The notes beneath the pieces are model-generated. The model saw only the letters and a list, made by a program, of their open reading frames with translations, did not search any database and was not told the origin of the DNA. Below are positions 51,935 through 62,012 of a stretch of 64,000 nt of DNA, one piece after another. Made by a program: the position numbers and the translations under genes. The stretch is from Streptosporangium amethystogenes (lineage in GTDB: Bacteria; Actinomycetota; Actinomycetes; Streptosporangiales; Streptosporangiaceae), in NCBI RefSeq assembly GCF_000721075.1, contig NZ_JOEQ01000040.1, positions 14,543 to 78,542 on the forward strand, in the 5' to 3' direction. Each line of letters opens with the position of its first letter. Positions within the stretch are counted from its first letter, which is position 1.

Positions 51935-52338
51935 GGACGCCGGAGCCGCTGGGACGGGCCGACCTTCCCGCCGAGGTGGAGTCCGTCCTCCTGGCCCGCC
52001 GCTACGTCCGCGACCTACTCGACCGCATCGACCACAAGCAGACCGACGACGCACTCCTGCTGGTCAGCGAACTCTTCACCAATGCGGTACGCCACTCCGA
52101 CTCCGGCCGCCACCCCGACGGCCGGGTCTCCGTCGCCGTCGCCAGCCATAATGGAACGCTCCACATCGACGTCATCGACGCCGGATCAACCGGCCAGGCA
52201 CCCCGCATCTGCCCCGACGTCGACCCCGACAGCGGCGGCGGACGCGGCCTCTGGCTGGTCCAGGAACTCTCCACCGCCTGGGGCTGGTACGAGACCCCGA
52301 CCGGCCGGGTGGTCTGGTTCCAGCTCGCCGAGACCTGA
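51931..52338 (+). CDS. HATPase_c_2 anti-sigma-factor-like ATP-binding protein
   Basis: 135-residue GHKL ATPase of the RsbW/SpoIIAB-like group. N box: LLLVSELFTNAVRHSDS. G1: IDVIDAGSTGQAPR. G2: SGGGRGLWLVQELSTAWGWY. No kinase HisKA domain, so it is a stand-alone anti-sigma/serine kinase type. Commonly found next to Scr1/DUF397 genes in this group of organisms. Confidence 0.88.
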   Translation: MRTPEPLGRADLPAEVESVLLARRYVRDLLDRIDHKQTDDALLLVSELFTNAVRHSDSGRHPDGRVSVAVASHNGTLHIDVIDAGSTGQAPRICPDVDPDSGGGRGLWLVQELSTAWGWYETPTGRVVWFQLAET

Positions 52339-52658
52339 CCGCTGCGAATGTCGGACCTCCCGGTTCATCGTGACCCGAAACCAACACAGGCAGGCGACCA
52401 CGACGTCCCAGATGCTCTCGGCGGCGAGCGAGACACCTGGAAGGACGACCAGAAATCCTCTCCCCTCGCCCGGCACCCACTTGCTCCAGCGGTCGCTGGG
52501 GCGCCTTGATCCCCACCGAAGTCCGTTCCCCGCGCACTGGATTCCGCTCCAGCCAGGAGCCGTCCCGGCGAGCATCCCTCTACTCAGGTAGAAGCGCCGG
52601 GCCGATCCGTTGGACATTATGAGACCAGCAGGAAATCGATCAGCCCTTGGAGGACTTC
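52339..52658. other. Intergenic region, nothing recognised
   Basis: 320 bp between the ATPase and the lipoprotein. Frames crossing it are shadows; no repeat or strong hairpin stands out. The final bases (TTGGAGGACTTC) provide the ribosome site of the lipoprotein. Confidence 0.5.
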
Positions 52659-53102
52659 ATGGCACGTCTCGTACGGCAGGGCGTCATGATTTGCGCGGTG
52701 GCGTTATTGGCGATTTCCGGTTGCGCCGAAAAAGAGCCCACCGCCGCCGAAGCCGGCGAGACCCTGAAGCTCCACATCACCGAGCTGATGAAAAAGAGTC
52801 ATGCTCTGGACGTGAAGATCACCGATCCGGGCGGACGGGACATTCCCTGCGGCGAGGGCAGAGCGAAACAGACCTTCGCGGCTACCGGCGAGGATCCCGC
52901 GACAGAGATCGACGGGGATGGGCTCAACACGCTCCTGGTGGGGGCGCTCTCCTCGGTCGCCCCTTACCGGATCGTCGAAGATCCCGGCAACGCTCCCATC
53001 CGACTCACCAACAAGGAATTCGGCACGGTGATCCACCTGGAGTCACCGGGTAGCGGACAGTTCAAAGTTCGAGGCGAGACCGAGTGTCTTTCAGTCTCAT
53101 AA
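52659..53102 (+). CDS. Small lipoprotein
   Basis: 147-residue predicted lipoprotein. MARLVRQGVMICAVALLAIS with lipobox AISGC gives a lipidated Cys near residue 22. The mature part has two Cys (IPCGEGRAK, RGETECLSVS), likely a disulphide, and reads EAGETLKLHITELMKKSHAL. GGAGG lies 7 bases before the ATG. It is convergent with, and nearly touches, the large DUF6571-like gene (1 bp apart). Function unknown. Confidence 0.75.
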   Translation: MARLVRQGVMICAVALLAISGCAEKEPTAAEAGETLKLHITELMKKSHALDVKITDPGGRDIPCGEGRAKQTFAATGEDPATEIDGDGLNTLLVGALSSVAPYRIVEDPGNAPIRLTNKEFGTVIHLESPGSGQFKVRGETECLSVS

Positions 53103-53103
53103 C

Positions 53104-55080
53104 TCAACTGTCAAACGCGATGGCGCGCTCCCTTCCTCGCCCGTTCCCACCCTCGAACCAGTTCGTCATCCTGTCGGACAGCCTTCCCACCGAGAGTTTG
53201 TCATCACTGCCCATGCCGTTGGCGTCGGCCCACTTCTCGAAGGCCACCAGCCCCTTGTCACCCTGTTTGAGCAGCTCGGGGAACGGCCTGAGATTGCCCT
53301 CGTCGTCGGCGATGGCAACGCCCGGCGGACAGGTCGCCTGATATTCGGCGGGTGTCACCTCCGGCGCAAAACCGTTGGCGAGGAGCGTCTGCGCGAGAGC
53401 GTGCTGGCGGCCGAGGGTCGCGTTCCCATCGGCCTTGTTGAGCTTGTCCACCCGCTTCTGGTCCTCCGGCAGGAAAGCGTCCTTGCCGGAGAAACCCGTG
53501 CCCAGTGCCAGCCAGATCAGCTGACCGGTCATGCCCGGCACGCCGAGACCGGTCACCCCCAGCGTCGAGCCGATGACAAAGCTCTGAAGCTTCTGGGCCT
53601 GCGCGTCGGCCACATCCATGGTGCCCCGGACCTTCTCGGCTGCGGCCATCTCGAAGCCCCGCACATTGCCCAGAGCGTTGAGTGCCTGCTCCAGCGGCTC
53701 AACGTTCCCGCCCTGCTTGACCGTCGCCAGGGTGTCGTCGATCAGGCGCTGGGAGAACCGTCCCATCGCCTCCTGGAACGGGGTGAGGTTCTCGTCCGTG
53801 TCGGCGAAGGTCTTGAAGAACCGGTAGGTGTCCTTCGGGCTCAGGGTGAACGCCGACGTCAAGCCCAGCGCCGAGGTCGTCGGTTTCAGTGTGCTGGCCT
53901 CGGTCATGTTGCCGTCGCCGAGGGTGGCACCTTCGGTGATCTCCGTGGTGTAGGCGCCGGCGATCTCCGCCATGTGCACCCGCGTCTTCTCCCCCAGCTT
54001 GACGTCCCCCATCGTCGTCATCACCGCGAACGCGAACGCCGCCGCCTCCTTGCTGTGCTCACCGTCCCGCTCGTCATAGGCGCCGGAAGCCGCGGCGAGC
54101 ATGCGCCCGAAGGCGTCACTCCTGCTGTCGTGGCTCATATAAAGGCCACCGGCGTGCTCGTTGAGCTTCTTCAGGTACTCCTTCAGCTTCTGCTGGTTCT
54201 TCGTGTACGGCCCGGTCACCTTCTCGACCGCCAGCCGTGCGGCTGACGGGTTGTTCCCCAGCGCGTACATCAGCCCGGTGGAGACCTTGCGCGGGTTCGC
54301 CATCCCCCAGGCCGACGCCACCCCCGCCAGCCACTCGGCGGGGAACTCCCCCGCCGACAGCAGGAGTTCGGCGCCGAGCCGATCCGCCGGGTCCGGGCTC
54401 TGCACCGCGGCCTTGATCTTCGCGAACCCCGGGACCTGCGACCCTCCGGTGACCGCGCTGCCGAAGGCCTGACTCAGCGTGCGGGTGAGCGGATCGTCGG
54501 GGTCGGGCGGAGCGGCGGTCGCCCGAAGGTTCGCCGTGTGCAGGTTCTCCCGGAACAGCGTGGGGAGCTTCAAAGCTCCCTCCGTTCCGAGGGCGGCGAA
54601 GAAGGCCGCGGTGAAGTCGGCATCGTTCTTGTTGCCGTCCAACTCCCTGAGGACCTTGGCATAGTCGTCGGAGTCGGCGTGATGGGTCCAGAAGCCGACA
54701 GGGCCGATGTCCATCAACCGCGCGGCCAGCTCCGTGCCCTGCCTGCGCGACTCCCCAGGGGGGCGATAGGCACTCTCGTCGAAGGCGATCAGCGGGGATC
54801 CCCTCCCCCACGAGGGCAACGCATTGGTCGCTCGGGCGATCTCCACGCGCCGTCTCAGCCCTGGCAACTCGTCATCGATCCAGCCCGAGATCTGCCTGAT
54901 CGGCTGCAGTCCCGACATCGACACCTCGGCCCTCACCAGCAACTGGCGGATCCGCTCAGACTGTTCGTCGATCACGTCACGGCCGCGTTCCAGCGTGGAG
55001 ACGAAATCCTGCATCAGGTCCGGATCGAGCCCGGCGAAGTCCGGCGACAGCGGCCCTGCTCCCGGTGGTGTGGGCTCCAT
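53104..55080 (-). CDS. Large DUF6571-like helical protein, possibly type VII-secretion linked
   Basis: 658-residue mostly helical protein. The N-terminus has an ESX/WXG-like four-helix flavour: FAGLDPDLMQDFVSTLERGR then DVIDEQSERIRQLLVRAEVS and ISGWIDDELPGLRRRVEIAR. The middle contains SDDYAKVLRELDGNKNDADF and AAFFAALGTEGALKLPTL. Near residues 510-545 a hydrophobic segment (GSTLGVTGLGVPGMTGQLIW) may insert in membrane. These features match DUF6571 proteins, which often neighbour WXG100 or lipoprotein genes. The ATG at 55080 is preceded by AGGGGG. Role unproven. Confidence 0.6.
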   Translation of the reverse strand: MEPTPPGAGPLSPDFAGLDPDLMQDFVSTLERGRDVIDEQSERIRQLLVRAEVSMSGLQPIRQISGWIDDELPGLRRRVEIARATNALPSWGRGSPLIAFDESAYRPPGESRRQGTELAARLMDIGPVGFWTHHADSDDYAKVLRELDGNKNDADFTAAFFAALGTEGALKLPTLFRENLHTANLRATAAPPDPDDPLTRTLSQAFGSAVTGGSQVPGFAKIKAAVQSPDPADRLGAELLLSAGEFPAEWLAGVASAWGMANPRKVSTGLMYALGNNPSAARLAVEKVTGPYTKNQQKLKEYLKKLNEHAGGLYMSHDSRSDAFGRMLAAASGAYDERDGEHSKEAAAFAFAVMTTMGDVKLGEKTRVHMAEIAGAYTTEITEGATLGDGNMTEASTLKPTTSALGLTSAFTLSPKDTYRFFKTFADTDENLTPFQEAMGRFSQRLIDDTLATVKQGGNVEPLEQALNALGNVRGFEMAAAEKVRGTMDVADAQAQKLQSFVIGSTLGVTGLGVPGMTGQLIWLALGTGFSGKDAFLPEDQKRVDKLNKADGNATLGRQHALAQTLLANGFAPEVTPAEYQATCPPGVAIADDEGNLRPFPELLKQGDKGLVAFEKWADANGMGSDDKLSVGRLSDRMTNWFEGGNGRGRERAIAFDS

Positions 55081-55536
55081 GATCCCCCTGATCACATTCC
55101 CGATCATCTCACCATAGACAAATATAACCTTATACAACACGCGGCAATTAGTAATTACCGACATCAAGGAACAATTCTCTCGATCGGGCTTCGACGCAAC
55201 CAGGAAGGCCGTACGCACAGCTCCTTCCCTCTCTCGCCAACGTCGGCCGCCGCCCTCGGGCTGCCGGATGTCGCTCCAGCTCGGGTTCCATGTCGAAAAG
55301 AACCCAAGACCGAAGAGGCTCCACCAAAATCACAATCGCCCCTCGCGAGCCCGGGATATATTCCAGGAGCCGCGAAAGCGAGCACAGACTTACCCGGGGC
55401 CTCATGCCCCCGAGAGCACGATCTACGGACCGCGTCCTCGCCATTTCCCCGGGCGGTCGGCATAGGTAGGGTCTGGCCGGACCTGGTCGGGCTACCGAGG
55501 CAACACCATGCTGACGGCTTCGGGGATCGCCAAGCG
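55081..55536. other. Upstream region of the DUF6571-like gene, no gene seen
   Basis: 456 bp. The first ~100 bp next to the start are AT-rich (TATAACCTTATACAA near 55125) and probably hold the promoter of the minus-strand gene. The rest lies beyond the response regulator stop and shows no gene or strong terminator. Confidence 0.45.
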
Positions 55537-56193
55537 TCAGAACTCCAGGTAGCGCAGCACGGCGAGTACCCGGCGGTGGTCGCTCTGCGACGGCGGCAGC
55601 CCGAGCTTGCTGAAGATGTGCGTGACGTGCTTCTCCACCGACCCGTACGACAGGAACAGCGCCTCGGCGATCGCGCCGTTGGACCGGCCGTCGGCCATCA
55701 TGACGAGCACCTCGCGCTCCCTGGAGGTGAGGGTGTCGAGGGCGTCGGCGCGCCTGCCGGTCGCCATCATCCGGGTGACCACCTCCGGGTCCAGCACGGT
55801 CTCGCCCGCCGCGACCCTCAGCAGCGCGGCCAGGAAGTCACGGACGTCGGCGACCCGCTCCTTCAACAGGTATCCCACCCCTCGCGAGTCCTCGGCCAGC
55901 AGCAGGGTCGCGTAGCGCGTCTCCACGTACTGGGAGAAGACCAGCACGCCGAGGCCGGGGTGGTCGCGGCGGATGTCGATCGCGGCGCGCAGGCCCTCGT
56001 CGGTGTGGGTCGGCGGCATCCGCACGTCGACGACGGCGACGTCCGGCCGGTGCTCGTCCACCGCGGCGCGCAGCGCGTCACCGTCGCCCACGGCCGCGGC
56101 GACGTCGTGTCCCCGCGTGGTGAGCAACAGGGTGAGCAACAGGGTGAGCCCGGCTCTGAGCACCGCGGAGTCCTCGGCGACAACGACGCGCAT
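55537..56193 (-). CDS. LuxR-type response regulator with a 4-residue insertion
   Basis: 218-residue NarL/FixJ regulator. Receiver domain: VVVAEDSAVLRAG (acidic pocket), phospho-Asp in VAVVDVRMPPTHTDEG, switch Ser in LVFSQY, Lys in GYLLKERVAD. HTH: LTSREREVLVMMADGRSNGA then IAEALFLSYGSVEKHVTHIF. The first helix reads GLTLLLTLLLTTRGHDV, expanded by a 12-base tandem duplication (CTCACCCTGTTG twice at ~56122-56146) that adds four residues beside the receiver's first helix. It lies 12 bp downstream of the histidine kinase. Confidence 0.88.
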   Translation of the reverse strand: MRVVVAEDSAVLRAGLTLLLTLLLTTRGHDVAAAVGDGDALRAAVDEHRPDVAVVDVRMPPTHTDEGLRAAIDIRRDHPGLGVLVFSQYVETRYATLLLAEDSRGVGYLLKERVADVRDFLAALLRVAAGETVLDPEVVTRMMATGRRADALDTLTSREREVLVMMADGRSNGAIAEALFLSYGSVEKHVTHIFSKLGLPPSQSDHRRVLAVLRYLEF

Positions 56194-56205
56194 ACGACCT
56201 TCCGT

Positions 56206-57473
56206 TCAGGTGAGGAGCGGCACTTCCACGGTGACCACCGTAGGTCCTCCGGAGGGGCTGTCGATCTCCAGGCGGCCGTCCACGACCCCCACTCTGGCCA
56301 CCAGCCCCGGCAGCCCCGTCCCCGCGCCCATCGAGGCGCCGCCCGTCCCGTCGTCGCCGACGTGCAGCCGCAGCAGGTCACCGTGGTCGCGTACCTCGAC
56401 GATCGCCCGGTGTGCGCCGCTGTGCCTGACCACGTTGGCGAGCAGCTCCGCGACGCAGAAGTAGACGATCGCCTCCACCGCGGCGGGGGGACGGCGAGGC
56501 AGGTCGACGGGCAGCGTGAAGCGCGTGACGAGCGTGCCGAGCGCGACCTCCAGCCCCTGGTCCAGGACGGGCGGGTAGATGCCGTGGATCAGCAGGCGTA
56601 GCTCGGCCAGGACCTCCTTGACGTCGCGGTGGGCGAGGTCGAGCAGGTCACGTGCCTGCTGGAACCCGCCGTCCCGCGAGGATGCCGCGAGCTCCTCCCT
56701 GGCCATGCCCAGGACCATCGCCAGCGCCACCAGCCGGGCCTGCGGCCCGTCGTGCAGATCCCGCTCGATCCGGCGCAGGGTCACCGTGGAGTCCTCGGCC
56801 ATACGGGCCCGGGCGCCTCCAGGTGGTCGATCCTGGCCGAGGTCTTCGTCGGGCCGAGCAGGGTACGCGCCAGCAGCTGTTCGGGGAGCAGCGCGGCCCG
56901 CAACGCCCAGGGGGCGAGCGCGAGCAGCACCAGGCCCGCCACGAGCCGCAGCAGGACATGCGGGTGCTCGACGCTGAGGGGTCCCAGGTCCTGGAAGGTG
57001 AGCAGGAGCAGGCCGCCGCCCCAGAATCCGGCGGCGGTTCCGAGGGCGAGCAGCGCGGTCAGCGGCTTGACCAGCAGATAGGCGGTCGCCCGCCAGCCCT
57101 CGTTGTCGCCGAGCGCCGAGGCGCACCAGCCGAGCAGGCCCGGACGCGGTCTGAAGGGGGCCGGGGCGGGCGTCCGGACGCCCAGCAGCCTGCGGGCCAG
57201 GCCGAGGTTGAGCGCTCCCAGGGCTCGGGATCCCCTGACTCCGGCGGCCAGCATCGGCAGCCCGACGAGTGCCGTCGACCATGACGCGCTCAACAGCATG
57301 ACCAGGAGGTGGAGCAGGCCGACGACGGCCACCGGTACTCCGGCCAGCGCGTGGACCAGCTCGCGCCCGGCCCGCCCCGGCGTCATCGGTAACGGGGCCG
57401 CGTCCGGATCCGCCGGGGACGACAGCCGACCGGCCGGGACCGGGGACGGGTGGCCGGAGGGAGAACAGCTCAT
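56206..57473 (-). pseudogene. Sensor histidine kinase, frameshifted between sensor and kinase parts
   Basis: The upstream frame (57473 to ~56815) encodes a membrane sensor domain: LVHALAGVPVAVVGLLHLLV, RATAYLLVKPLTALLALGTA, and LVAGLVLLALAPWALRAALL, ending SARIDHLEA. The downstream frame (56803 to 56206) continues MAEDSTVTLRRIERDLHDGP with the phospho-His, QARLVALAMVLGMAREEL, and the ATPase CVAELLANVVRHSGAHRAIV, GTGLPGLVARVGVVDGRLEI. The two should join as HLEARRARMAEDS; the DNA around 56805-56818 is one base short. The kinase half has its own ATG at 56802 and might still be made alone. Start of the sensor part is uncertain. Confidence 0.78.
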
Positions 57474-57662
57474 TCCTGCAGCCTGCCGCACCCCGGTGCC
57501 GCCGGACACCCGGCGGACCCGTGGGGGAAATCCCGAAGTTTCCCGGTGGCCGTCCCGGTGGCCTCCCGGGAACGGCTCCGCGACGGTGGAGGGGTGCCGG
57601 GGTCACCGAACCGGCCGCGAACCGTACGGCGAGGCGATCGCCGTCGGATGGAGGAGGTACGG

Positions 57663-58355
57663 ATGCGCATGAGGATCGGATCGTTGCTTGCGGGACTGGT
57701 CTCCGCGTCGGCACTGCTCGTACCGGTGGGGGCCTCCCCCGCGGCGGCGGGCACGGCGTGGGCGCCCTCGGCACAGACCTCCCGGCTGGAGTGGCAGGCG
57801 TGCGTCGGTGAGAACCTGCCGGATGGAATCCGGTGCTCCGCCGTCACCGTGCCGGTGGGCCACACGATGCTGGCGCTGTTCGAACGGGTGGTCACGGACG
57901 TGCGGTTCCACCCGGAGCCGGCCCGCCGGGTGGTGCGGGACGAGCTGATGGCCGCCTCGACCGTCGCCAACCACCTCACCCTGGAGCACCGCGTGCCGGC
58001 CAGGGACGCGCAGGTGCTCGTCGGCGCGTGGATCTCGGCCGCCCTGGAGCGGCTCGGCCCCTCAGGCACCCTCACCCCCGGCCTGCTCACGGCACCGGAC
58101 CTGGTCGCCGCGGGCGAACGACTCGGCTTCACCCTGGCCCTTACCGAGGACGAGGTGCGCGGGCTGCTGGATCCGGAGGCGGGCGTGTGGCGCAAGCAGA
58201 CCACCGGTTCGACCCGCCCCGAGCAGGTCCGTCTCCTCCTGGAACAGGTCGGCGACCGGCTGGCCGCCGTCGACCGGGGAGCCGCCGAGCGGTCCCGATG
58301 GCTGCGAGAGGCCTGGGAGCACACCACCGGTACGAAGGCGGGCGAGCTGACATGA
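57663..58355 (+). pseudogene. Fusion of a secreted hydrolase leader to an argininosuccinate-lyase-like tail
   Basis: 230-residue open frame from an ATG after GGAGGAGGT. Residues 1-65 are the export signal and first strand of a tripeptidyl-aminopeptidase-like alpha/beta hydrolase (GSLLAGLVSASALLVPVGAS; RLEWQACVGENLPDGIRCSA; VTVPV). From residue ~66 it becomes the C-terminal domain of an ASL/ArgH-type lyase: HTMLALFERVVTDVRFHPEP, LTLEHRVPARDAQVLVGAWI, LLDPEAGVWRKQTTGSTRPE. The lyase catalytic core is missing, and a signal peptide on it makes no sense. ATGA overlap with the following short frame at 58352. Confidence 0.6.
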
Positions 58356-58775
58356 CCATCCAGATGCCGACCTGGGAGAGCGACGGCCGCAGCGGCGGGG
58401 TCGGCCGGGGGCGCGCGCCCCTGGCACCTTCGGCGAACTGCTGCAGGGGATCCTGGGGTCCGGTACGGACTTCCTGGTGACCTTCCCCGTCGACCTGTAC
58501 GTGGAGGCCGCCTTCGAACCCGACCCCCAGCTGGACCAGGTGATCGTCTCACCGCCGCACAAGAGCAAGGCGCGGCGCCTGGCCACCGGGATCATGTCCC
58601 ACTACGGGGTGCACACCGGCGGCTGGCTGATGCTCAACAGCGCGCTCCCCGAGGGCAAGGGCATGGCCAGCTCCACCGCCGACCTGGTCGCCACCGCGCG
58701 CGCGGTGGACTCGGCCTTCCGCCTCAAGCTCCCCAACCGGCTGCTGAAACAGATGATGGCCGAGATCGAGCCGTG
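58352..58775 (+). pseudogene. GHMP kinase (L-threonine-kinase-like), N-terminal part with frameshift
   Basis: The ATG at 58352 starts MTIQMPTWESDGRSG, but the recognisable kinase begins in another frame: RAPGTFGELLQGILGSGTDF then LVTFPVDLYVEAAFEPDP, HYGVHTGGWLMLNSALPEGK and GMASSTADLVATARAVDSAF. The last contains the GHMP phosphate loop PxGxGxxSS-type (LPEGKGMASSTAD). This matches PduX-like threonine kinase homologues. It stops after KQMMAEIEP near 58773, where threonine-aldolase sequence begins. A frameshift at the front and a missing C-terminal half make it inactive. Confidence 0.68.
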
Positions 58776-59353
58776 TGGCCCAGCTGACCCGCTCGCACGG
58801 CGTGGCGCTGCACCTGGACGGGGCGCGCATCTTCAACGCCTCGGTCGCGCTGGGCATCACCCCCGCGGAGATCGCCTTCTACGCCGACACCGTACAGATC
58901 TGCCTGTCCAAGGGCCTGTGCGCGCCGATCGGATCGGTGCTGGTGGGCGACCGGGCGATCATCGCCCAGGCCAGGCGGATGCGGAAGATGCTCGGCGGCG
59001 GCATGCGGCAGGCCGGCATGATCGCGGCCTGCGGCATCATCGCCCTCACCGAGATGACCGGCAGGCTGGCCGAGGACCACGAGAAGGCCGCCCGCCTCGC
59101 CCGCGGACCGGCACGGCTGCCCGGCGTACGGCTGAACCCAGGCCCGCCGATCACGAACATGGTGTTCTTCCGGGTCCGCGACGAGCGCTACACCACCCGG
59201 TCGTTCATCGCGGCCGCCCGGCGCAGAGGCGTCCAGGTGGAGGAGCTGGGGCACGGGCGGATCCGGGCGGTGACCCACGCTGGGGTCAGCGCGGACGCCG
59301 TCGACCGGGCGATCGGAGTCTTCGCCGAACTGCTCGCCCCCACCGGCCGATGA
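58775..59353 (+). pseudogene. L-threonine aldolase / beta-eliminating lyase, C-terminal part
   Basis: 192 residues from a GTG at 58775: AQLTRSHGVALHLDGARIFN (HLDGAR holds the Asp that contacts PLP) then ASVALGITPAEIAFYADTVQ, ICLSKGLCAPIGSVLVGD (SKGLxAPxGS with the PLP-binding Lys) and RKMLGGGMRQAGMIAACGII. This is the C-terminal two-thirds of a low-specificity threonine aldolase; the first ~140 residues are absent. It joins directly to the truncated kinase, and its stop overlaps the MFS gene start (ATGA). It keeps the PLP lysine but probably cannot fold fully. Confidence 0.72.
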
Positions 59354-60606
59354 GTCAGCACACGAAAGAGACCGTGGGCCGTCCGGGACTGGGGCGCTCG
59401 TTTCATCACCTGTGGGCGGCGTCCGGCCTGTCGAACCTGGCCGACGGCGTCCTGCTCGTCGGCGTCCCGCTGCTCGCGGTCTCCCTCACCCACTCACCGG
59501 CGCAGGTGGCGCTGGTCAGCGCCGCGACGACGCTGCCGTGGCTGCTACTGGCCCTGCACGCGGGCGCGATCGCCGACCGCCTGGACCGGCGCCGGATCAT
59601 GGTGCTGGCGGGCTGGTCCCGCGCCGCCGTACTGGCCGCGACGGCCGCCGCCGCCTGGCTGGACCTGCTGAGCCTGCCGGTGCTGGTGGCGGCGGTGCTG
59701 CTGGCCGGCGCCGAGGTGTTCGCCGACACCTCGGCCCAGTCGGCGCTGCCGATGACCGTGACCGGCGACCGGCTGGGCGCGGCCAACGGGCGGCTCGTCG
59801 CCACCCAGACCCTCGGCAACCACTTTCTCGGCGCCCCGCTCGCGGGCCTGCTGGTCGGCGCCGCCACCGCCGCCGTGTTCGGCACGGCCGCCCTGCTGTA
59901 CGCGGCCGGCGCGCTGCTGCTGCTCGGCCTGCGCGGCCGGTTCCGCCCGGAGGCCGCCCCCGCCCAGGCGCTGCGCGCCGACATCGCCGACGGCCTGCGC
60001 CACCTGTGGGGACACCGCGCCCTGCGCGCCCTGGCCGCCTACTCCGGCGTGCTCAACCTCGCCTACGGCGCCTACTTCGCGGTCTTCGTGCTCTGGGTAG
60101 TTGGCGACGGCTCCCGGGTGGGACTCACCGGTGGCCAGTACGGCCTCCTGGCGGCGACCCTGGCCGCCGGAGCCGTGGCCGGTTCGGTGCTCTCCGGCTC
60201 GCTCACCCGCCTGACCGGTGAGAACGGCGCCCTGGTGGGCGTCACCCTGCTCAACGCTCTGCTGCTGGTGGTGCCCGTCCTCCTGCCCTCTCCCCTGGCG
60301 GTCTTCCCCGCCGCCGCGGGCATCGGCGCGGCCAACGCCGTCACCAACGTCGTCTCCGTCTCGCTGCGCCAGCGGCTCATCCCCGAGGGGCTGCTCGGCC
60401 GGGTGAACGCCACCTGCCGCCTGATCGGCATGGGCGCCATGCCCCTGGGCGCCGCCACCGCCGGCCTGCTCGCCACCCTGGCCGGCCTGCCCGCCGTCTT
60501 CTGGTCCGCCTGCGTGCTCTCCCTGCTCGCCGCGGCTCTCATCCTGCGTGACGGGCAGGCCAGAGGCCCGGCACGAGGCCACCGCGGGGCCGAGAGCCAC
60601 GAATGA
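59350..60606 (+). CDS. MFS transporter (MFS_3 / exporter type)
   Basis: 418-residue major facilitator with ~12 helices: LGRSFHHLWAASGLSNLADG then VLLVGVPLLAVSLTHSPAQV; loop motif HAGAIADRLDRRRIMVLAGW; second half YSGVLNLAYGAYFAVFVLWV, RQRLIPEGLLGRVNATCRLI. Resembles enterobactin-exporter-like MFS_3 proteins. Coupled by ATGA to the aldolase fragment. It is the only intact gene of this eroded set, so it may be the surviving exporter of a small amino-acid-derived product, or simply unused. Confidence 0.85.
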   Translation: MSQHTKETVGRPGLGRSFHHLWAASGLSNLADGVLLVGVPLLAVSLTHSPAQVALVSAATTLPWLLLALHAGAIADRLDRRRIMVLAGWSRAAVLAATAAAAWLDLLSLPVLVAAVLLAGAEVFADTSAQSALPMTVTGDRLGAANGRLVATQTLGNHFLGAPLAGLLVGAATAAVFGTAALLYAAGALLLLGLRGRFRPEAAPAQALRADIADGLRHLWGHRALRALAAYSGVLNLAYGAYFAVFVLWVVGDGSRVGLTGGQYGLLAATLAAGAVAGSVLSGSLTRLTGENGALVGVTLLNALLLVVPVLLPSPLAVFPAAAGIGAANAVTNVVSVSLRQRLIPEGLLGRVNATCRLIGMGAMPLGAATAGLLATLAGLPAVFWSACVLSLLAAALILRDGQARGPARGHRGAESHE

Positions 60607-60821
60607 GGCGGCGGTCCGACACCACGGTCGGCGGTCAGGAGCCCCTGATCCAGAAGTCGAACTCACCTTCGACGGTATGAGCGCCTCTGTGGCCGAGAGC
60701 GACGCCGGGCCGCTCTCGTAACCGCGCTGACCGGTGCTCCCGTTGTGGGGCGGGAGCAGCCGGAGCGGGTCAGCGGGATGGGTGGTTCTGGATGAACAGG
60801 CCCATGCGCCAGGGAGGCGGA

Positions 60822-61982
<1,161 letters not shown>

Positions 61983-61998
61983 TTACTGCTGACAGCTC

Positions 61999-62012
61999 GG
62001 ATAGCGCTAACA
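61999..62012. promoter_or_regulatory. LacI-family operator upstream of the SGNH esterase
   Basis: On the minus strand TGTTAGCGCTATCC, a TGTTAGCG-type half joined to a weaker second half. It starts 47 bp above the esterase start, in a position suited for repression, and matches the site at 40585 in its first eight bases. Confidence 0.5.
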
